Shown here piece by piece: positions 5,169-8,402 of a stretch of DNA of 8,402 bases. The first letter of the stretch is position 1, and each line of letters starts with the position of its first letter. The stretch comes from JBBAFM01 sp041655415 (GTDB taxonomy: Bacteria; Bacillota; Clostridia; Peptostreptococcales; JAAYPU01). Both the position numbers and the translations under genes were made by a program. Below the pieces are notes generated by a model. That model was not told where the DNA came from and ran no database searches. It was given only the letters and a program-made list of their open reading frames with translations. The DNA lies in assembly GCA_964429195.1 (NCBI GenBank), contig CAYSBC010000071.1:1-8402 (forward strand), read 5' to 3'.

Positions 5169-7076
5169 CTACATCCCCTTTCCTTCAAAAGATATTCCAA
5201 GTTCAGCTAGCTTTTCTTCTGTAGGTCTTGATGTTTCTGTATCCCATCCTCTGGCTATCAAATAATCTTTTAAAACATTATTGCTTTTTTCCTTATCCAA
5301 TACACTTCCAAAAAGCTCCTCCTTATAGAACCTCTCAGGGAATTTTATATCTTCAAACTTTTCCCCATGCTTGATATTAAACATCTTTGCTAAGTTCCAT
5401 CCACGTTCAGCGGCTTTCATTAATTCCTCTGGTGTTATATTTATCCCCGTATATAATTGATAGACTCTGGATAAAATGGTTGGCCCTACCTTTTCCATAA
5501 CAGGTGGCCTGATACATAATCCAATAGAATTGGATAGATTGATTAAATCCTCTGACCATTTAGACATTTTCGCTATGTCCGTCATATCCGATTCTAAATC
5601 AATAGCTTCCGCTTTTAAATCTTCCGGCATATCCAACTTATCATACATAGGCTTCTTAAATCCAAATTTTTCTTTAGCCAGGTCAGGTGTATTCTCATTA
5701 AATCTTAGGTTTTCTACCGGATTACGACACCTTAGGTGGTCACCGCCTCTGATATTGGTAAGCATTCCAAAGGCCCATACAGACCATCTTCTTCGCACAT
5801 CCATCTGCGGTAGATCCAGGCCCTTGACATGAACAGCATATTCTTCAGCCGATAGCTTCTCTGAAGCAATCTTAACACCATCCGCCAATAAATCACCTAT
5901 GCCTCTTCTATAAATGATATCTTCCAGTAATTTAAAGGCTGCTTCAGCATCACCAAATTTCAGTTCATAGCCCAAATCTTCTGTTGTTAAAATACCTTCC
6001 TCGAAAATCTGCATAGCAAAAGCGATTGCTCCTGCTGAGCTTACCATATCAACGCCATACCTTCTGCAGAGTTCACCTGATTTTATTGTATCCTCTAGCG
6101 GTAAGCCTGCATTGATACCCCAGGCGATAGTTGGCGTTACCTCCATATCCTTTACTTTAAGCCCCTTATATTTGCCTTCCTTTATCTCCACCCAATGGGC
6201 ACATGCTATATTACAGGATTGACAAGCAATGTGTCTGTTGCTGTATTCATCACATACTTGCTTACCATAATTTTCTTTCCAATCCGGCACTACGCCTTTT
6301 GTAAAGTTATGGGCAGCCAAAGCCTTAAAGTTACCATAAGGTATCACCGCATTCATGCTTCCATATTCGCAAAATGCCTGATAAGACCCAGCTGAAGCTA
6401 TTAAATCTTGACCTTCCTTCGATATTTCTAAAAGACCTTTCGGGTCTTTTGGTCTTATTCCCTTAGTCCCTTTAACTACAATGGCTTTTAAAAGTTTAGA
6501 ACCCATAACTGCGCCTAATCCGGTTCTACCCCATCCACCAAAATAGCCATTCTCTATATTAGCGAATTTAACTAAATTTTCGCCTCCTTGCCCTATCTGG
6601 GCCACTTCACAGCCATAGTATTTCTTCTTGAGGACCTCGACAGTCTCCCATGAATCGTGACCCCATAAACTTGCAGCATCTAATATCTCAATATTATCAT
6701 TTATTATCTTGATATAAACAGGCTTATCTGACTTTCCCCGGATGATAATAGAATCATAACCTGCATTTTTGAGTTGCATTCCCCAAAAAGCACCTGAATT
6801 GGATGTGCCAAATCCGTTGGTTAGAGGAGACTTCGCTGAAGCTTCTGTTCGGGAAGTTGTTGGAAATGGAGAACCGACCAATGCACCCGTACTAAAAACT
6901 AAAATATTCTCCTCGCCTAAAGGATCCGCTCCTGCCGGAACTTCATCGTACAAAAAACGAGCATTAAACCCTATTCCGCCAATGTATTTCTTCGCAAATT
7001 GTGGGTCCAATCTTTTTATTTTTATTTCATTAGTCGTTAAATTAATATCTAAGATATTGCCCGCATATCCATTCAC
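5169..7076 (-). CDS. aor: Tungsten-type aldehyde:ferredoxin oxidoreductase catalytic subunit
   Basis: With a GTG start this is a 635-residue AOR-family enzyme, using a tungsten (or molybdenum) bis-pyranopterin and one [4Fe-4S] cluster. It is expected to interconvert a carboxylic acid and an aldehyde with ferredoxin. The N-terminal domain starts NGYAGNILDINLTT (2-15), followed by YIGGIGFNARFLYDE and a glycine-rich GGWGRTGLGAVMGSK stretch (180-194). The cluster ligands are CxxCxxxC (C285, C288, C292) plus C521 in NSIGLC. E312 and H447 (RGGDHLR) fit the active-site Glu313 and His448 I recall for Pyrococcus furiosus AOR. The second pterin motif DxxGLC has Asn516 for Asp. The C-terminal AOR tail is complete (LARGWD-like IARGWDTE). 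BamB-type benzoyl-CoA reductases are also in this family and of similar size. The Cys ligand to tungsten that I recall for BamB has no obvious counterpart here. The substrate is unknown. Confidence 0.9.
   Translation of the reverse strand: MNGYAGNILDINLTTNEIKIKRLDPQFAKKYIGGIGFNARFLYDEVPAGADPLGEENILVFSTGALVGSPFPTTSRTEASAKSPLTNGFGTSNSGAFWGMQLKNAGYDSIIIRGKSDKPVYIKIINDNIEILDAASLWGHDSWETVEVLKKKYYGCEVAQIGQGGENLVKFANIENGYFGGWGRTGLGAVMGSKLLKAIVVKGTKGIRPKDPKGLLEISKEGQDLIASAGSYQAFCEYGSMNAVIPYGNFKALAAHNFTKGVVPDWKENYGKQVCDEYSNRHIACQSCNIACAHWVEIKEGKYKGLKVKDMEVTPTIAWGINAGLPLEDTIKSGELCRRYGVDMVSSAGAIAFAMQIFEEGILTTEDLGYELKFGDAEAAFKLLEDIIYRRGIGDLLADGVKIASEKLSAEEYAVHVKGLDLPQMDVRRRWSVWAFGMLTNIRGGDHLRCRNPVENLRFNENTPDLAKEKFGFKKPMYDKLDMPEDLKAEAIDLESDMTDIAKMSKWSEDLINLSNSIGLCIRPPVMEKVGPTILSRVYQLYTGINITPEELMKAAERGWNLAKMFNIKHGEKFEDIKFPERFYKEELFGSVLDKEKSNNVLKDYLIARGWDTETSRPTEEKLAELGISFEGKGM
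6430..6450. repeat. Terminator-like hairpin inside the AOR coding region
   Basis: AAAAGACC (6430-6437) and GGTCTTTT (6443-6450) form an exact 8-bp stem with a 5-nt loop (TTTCG on the plus strand, CGAAA in the mRNA). In the minus-strand message the 3' arm ends in TTTTA, giving the look of a short intrinsic terminator about 630 nt into the gene. It encodes part of PKDPKGLL, so it may simply be codon coincidence. Confidence 0.4.
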
Positions 7077-7085
7077 ATTCGTCCA

Positions 7086-7091
7086 CTCCTC
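7086..7091 (-). promoter_or_regulatory. Ribosome binding site deciding the GTG start of the AOR
   Basis: GAGGAG on the minus strand (7091-7086) lies 9 nt before the GTG at 7076. The product then starts MNGYAGNILDI, as AOR-family proteins usually do. An in-frame ATG at 7133 would add 19 atypical residues and overlap the preceding gene by 28 nt. Nearby ATGs at about 7078 and 7071 are out of frame and soon hit stops. Confidence 0.7.
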
Positions 7092-7105
7092 ACCATCATT
7101 TAATT

Positions 7106-8149
7106 TTATTCTAAGTGAAACCGCATAGCCCAATCTACAAAACCATGAACAGATCCATAGATATAAGTATATTGGAACCTTTGAACTTCTTGTCTATAAT
7201 TTTTATAATCTTCTAACAATTGGTCTTCTTCTAAGATGCGTTGGGTTACTTTTTTAATGAAAGCATCATTTAACTCAGTATGGCCGGAATCGATATACTC
7301 TTTGGTTTCCTCGATAGCTATATCTCTCCATAATCTTATCTGATTCTTATGCAAGTCTAGCATTGTTTTTCCGTTCATTGCTACCCCATAATGACTATAA
7401 AAGATATAACAATTATCCTGAGCTATATTGATGAGTTTATTCAATGACCCTTCATAAATAGCATATTCAAACCTTGGGATTGCAGCAGGATACAGATAGG
7501 TATAAGCAGGTTTAGCATCTATTCCTTCTTTAATAACTAGTTTTCTTTCTTCATCTCCATAAATCATTCCGCAAGCTTCCCCAGAAAAAATAAGCTGTAT
7601 TCCCTCTTTATCCAATACAAATGAATTGTGATGTGAAGCATGACCCGGAGTATCCAATATGGTTAAACCTTCTATCTTCGGTTCTTCATGGAGTATATTC
7701 TTCTCTGGAACACCTAGCATTCTATCATAGGCATCTGTCAGCTCTTTGCCCAATGCTTTAATAGAGCCCTCCCATAATCTGTCAGGATTGATTAAATGCT
7801 TCCTTCCTTTTTCTTGCGCATAAACCATCGCCTCAGGGTAATATTTTATAAGATGTCCTATACCTCCGGCATGATCTGCATGGATATGGGTTAATAGAAT
7901 ATAATCGATCTTTTGAACCCCAATACTTTCAATTGTCCTATGCAGAGTAGCTGAAGATGAACCGGGTCCCACTTCAATAAGAATATTTTTATTATTTTTT
8001 TTATCCTCTATGAGGAAAGATAAGAATATATACTCTAGACCAGGTGAATTAACAGGCGCATTAATCAAGTAAATATTAACATCTTTTAAAACTTCATACT
8101 TAAAATAGTGTTGATATTTTTCTTGTAACTTCGCTGATATGACCCTCAT
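7106..8149 (-). CDS. MBL-fold metallo-hydrolase, ST1585-like
   Basis: This 347-residue cytosolic protein has a metallo-beta-lactamase fold. The metal motif THIHADHAGG gives H88, H90, D92 and H93. H170 lies in DTPGHASHH and H253 in YSHYG. The stretch following the motif (a KHLINPDRLWEGS-type region, residues 117-129) resembles the ST1585-like subgroup. Family members hydrolyse esters, thioesters or phosphoesters with two metal ions, and the natural substrate of this subgroup is not settled. The usual bridging Asp of the GD motif is Glu191 (IFSGEACG), encoded by GAA, which may change metal use. It is the first gene of the operon and lies 29 nt before the AOR start, so a thioester or lactone related to the AOR substrate is a reasonable guess. 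The start at 8149 is chosen because GGAGGG (8154-8159) lies 4 nt upstream. The in-frame ATG at 8161 has a ribosome site only 2 nt away. Confidence 0.85.
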   Translation of the reverse strand: MRVISAKLQEKYQHYFKYEVLKDVNIYLINAPVNSPGLEYIFLSFLIEDKKNNKNILIEVGPGSSSATLHRTIESIGVQKIDYILLTHIHADHAGGIGHLIKYYPEAMVYAQEKGRKHLINPDRLWEGSIKALGKELTDAYDRMLGVPEKNILHEEPKIEGLTILDTPGHASHHNSFVLDKEGIQLIFSGEACGMIYGDEERKLVIKEGIDAKPAYTYLYPAAIPRFEYAIYEGSLNKLINIAQDNCYIFYSHYGVAMNGKTMLDLHKNQIRLWRDIAIEETKEYIDSGHTELNDAFIKKVTQRILEEDQLLEDYKNYRQEVQRFQYTYIYGSVHGFVDWAMRFHLE

Positions 8150-8203
8150 ATTTCCCTCCATTACTCCATCTCTGAGTTAGTAAATCGTTTATTTTTCTAT
8201 TTT

Positions 8204-8232
8204 ATTTTATCATTAATCATTTTTTTTTACAA
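8204..8232 (-). promoter_or_regulatory. Promoter of the hydrolase-AOR-ferredoxin operon
   Basis: On the minus strand, TTGTAA (8232-8227) is followed after 17 nt by TAAAAT (8209-8204). The -10 box is preceded by TGA, giving an extended -10 element (TGnTAAAAT). The spacer is A-rich. Transcription would begin near 8197, leaving a leader of about 48 nt before the ATG at 8149. No dyad was found directly over these boxes. Confidence 0.6.
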
Positions 8233-8402
8233 CCATGGGCAATCTATAATTCCCGCACATTACAAATCATAAGGGTCATAAAACAATACCTTCAATTAAT
8301 ATCCCTTTTTGAAACACAACTTGTAATTCCTTAGAATATACTAAAAAGAGCAGTAGAAATCTACAAATCAAGGCTTTGTGATTTCCTTGCATAAGTTCGC
8401 CA
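8233..8402. other. Right-edge stretch without a supported gene
   Basis: No convincing coding sequence is seen in these 170 bases. On the minus strand, one frame stays open from the edge for about 42 codons without a family signature. Another gives only ten residues (ANLCKEITKP) before a TGA near 8370. Either could be the tail of a gene lying to the right, but the evidence is too thin to call. The stretch contains the hairpin at 8356-8385. Confidence 0.4.
8356..8385. repeat. Bulged inverted repeat near the right edge
   Basis: GAAATC (8356-8361) and ACAAA (8363-8367) pair with TTTGT (8375-8379) and GATTTC (8380-8385), giving 11 pairs with one bulged T and a 7-nt loop. On the minus strand a TTTTT run occurs about 8 nt past the stem, too far for a standard terminator but possible for a weak one ending a gene to the right. 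It could also be the end of an element lying mostly outside the window. Confidence 0.4.

Noticed and set aside
5169..7076. Assignment of the AOR as a benzoyl-CoA reductase subunit (BamB)
   Set aside because: Size and adjacency to a ferredoxin fit, but no Cys is seen where the tungsten ligand recalled for BamB would be expected, and no other bam genes are present in the window.
5476..7128. Plus-strand open frames at 5476-5832, 6195-6395 and 6769-7128
   Set aside because: All lie opposite the AOR gene, whose motifs and length are complete. Their translations show no recognisable domain.
8275..8401. Minus-strand open stretch of about 42 codons running in from the right edge
   Set aside because: It is short and hydrophobic with no family signature, and it overlaps the dyad at 8356-8385. 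Chance openness in AT-rich intergenic DNA is more likely.

Overview
The window is AT-rich, with strong Shine-Dalgarno sequences and T-tailed hairpin terminators. It carries a tungsten-type aldehyde:ferredoxin oxidoreductase and a multi-cluster ferredoxin. This fits a strictly anaerobic, low-GC Firmicute of the class Clostridia. An Alkaliphilus-like or related lineage is only a guess from style.

Layout. The left edge probably holds the last codons of a plus-strand gene, followed by a very strong terminator (55-108). Two plus-strand genes follow: a long-chain-type acyl-CoA synthetase (268-1962) with its own promoter, then a small homologue of the plant/bacterial Staygreen (SGR, Mg-dechelatase) family (2055-2525) that ends at a hairpin terminator (about 2536-2583). 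Five minus-strand genes run toward the same terminator. In transcription order they are an ST1585-like metallo-beta-lactamase-fold hydrolase (7106-8149), a tungsten AOR-family catalytic subunit (5169-7076), a four-cluster ferredoxin subunit (4682-5167), a secreted SIMPL/DUF541 protein (3840-4580) and a degenerate thiolase-fold protein (2609-3754).

The hydrolase, AOR and ferredoxin genes are tightly packed, with gaps of 29 and 1 nt behind a promoter at 8204-8232, and probably form one operon. The SIMPL and thiolase-like genes lie after gaps of about 100 and 85 nt that contain palindromes, so they may be separately controlled. Five starts were moved inward because a good ribosome binding site pointed to an internal codon, including a GTG start for the AOR.

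Taken together, the genes suggest carboxylic-acid/aldehyde/acyl-CoA chemistry. AOR and ferredoxin would interconvert an acid and its aldehyde, the ligase would make the acyl-CoA, and the MBL hydrolase and thiolase-fold protein could act on or bind thioesters. This is inference from family membership. The most unusual points are the Staygreen homologue lacking the family's His/Asp pair, a thiolase-fold protein lacking the catalytic Cys and His, and an MBL enzyme with Glu in place of the usual bridging Asp. No MoaD/MoeB-type cofactor genes, CRISPR array, tRNA, rRNA or recognisable insertion sequence is visible.
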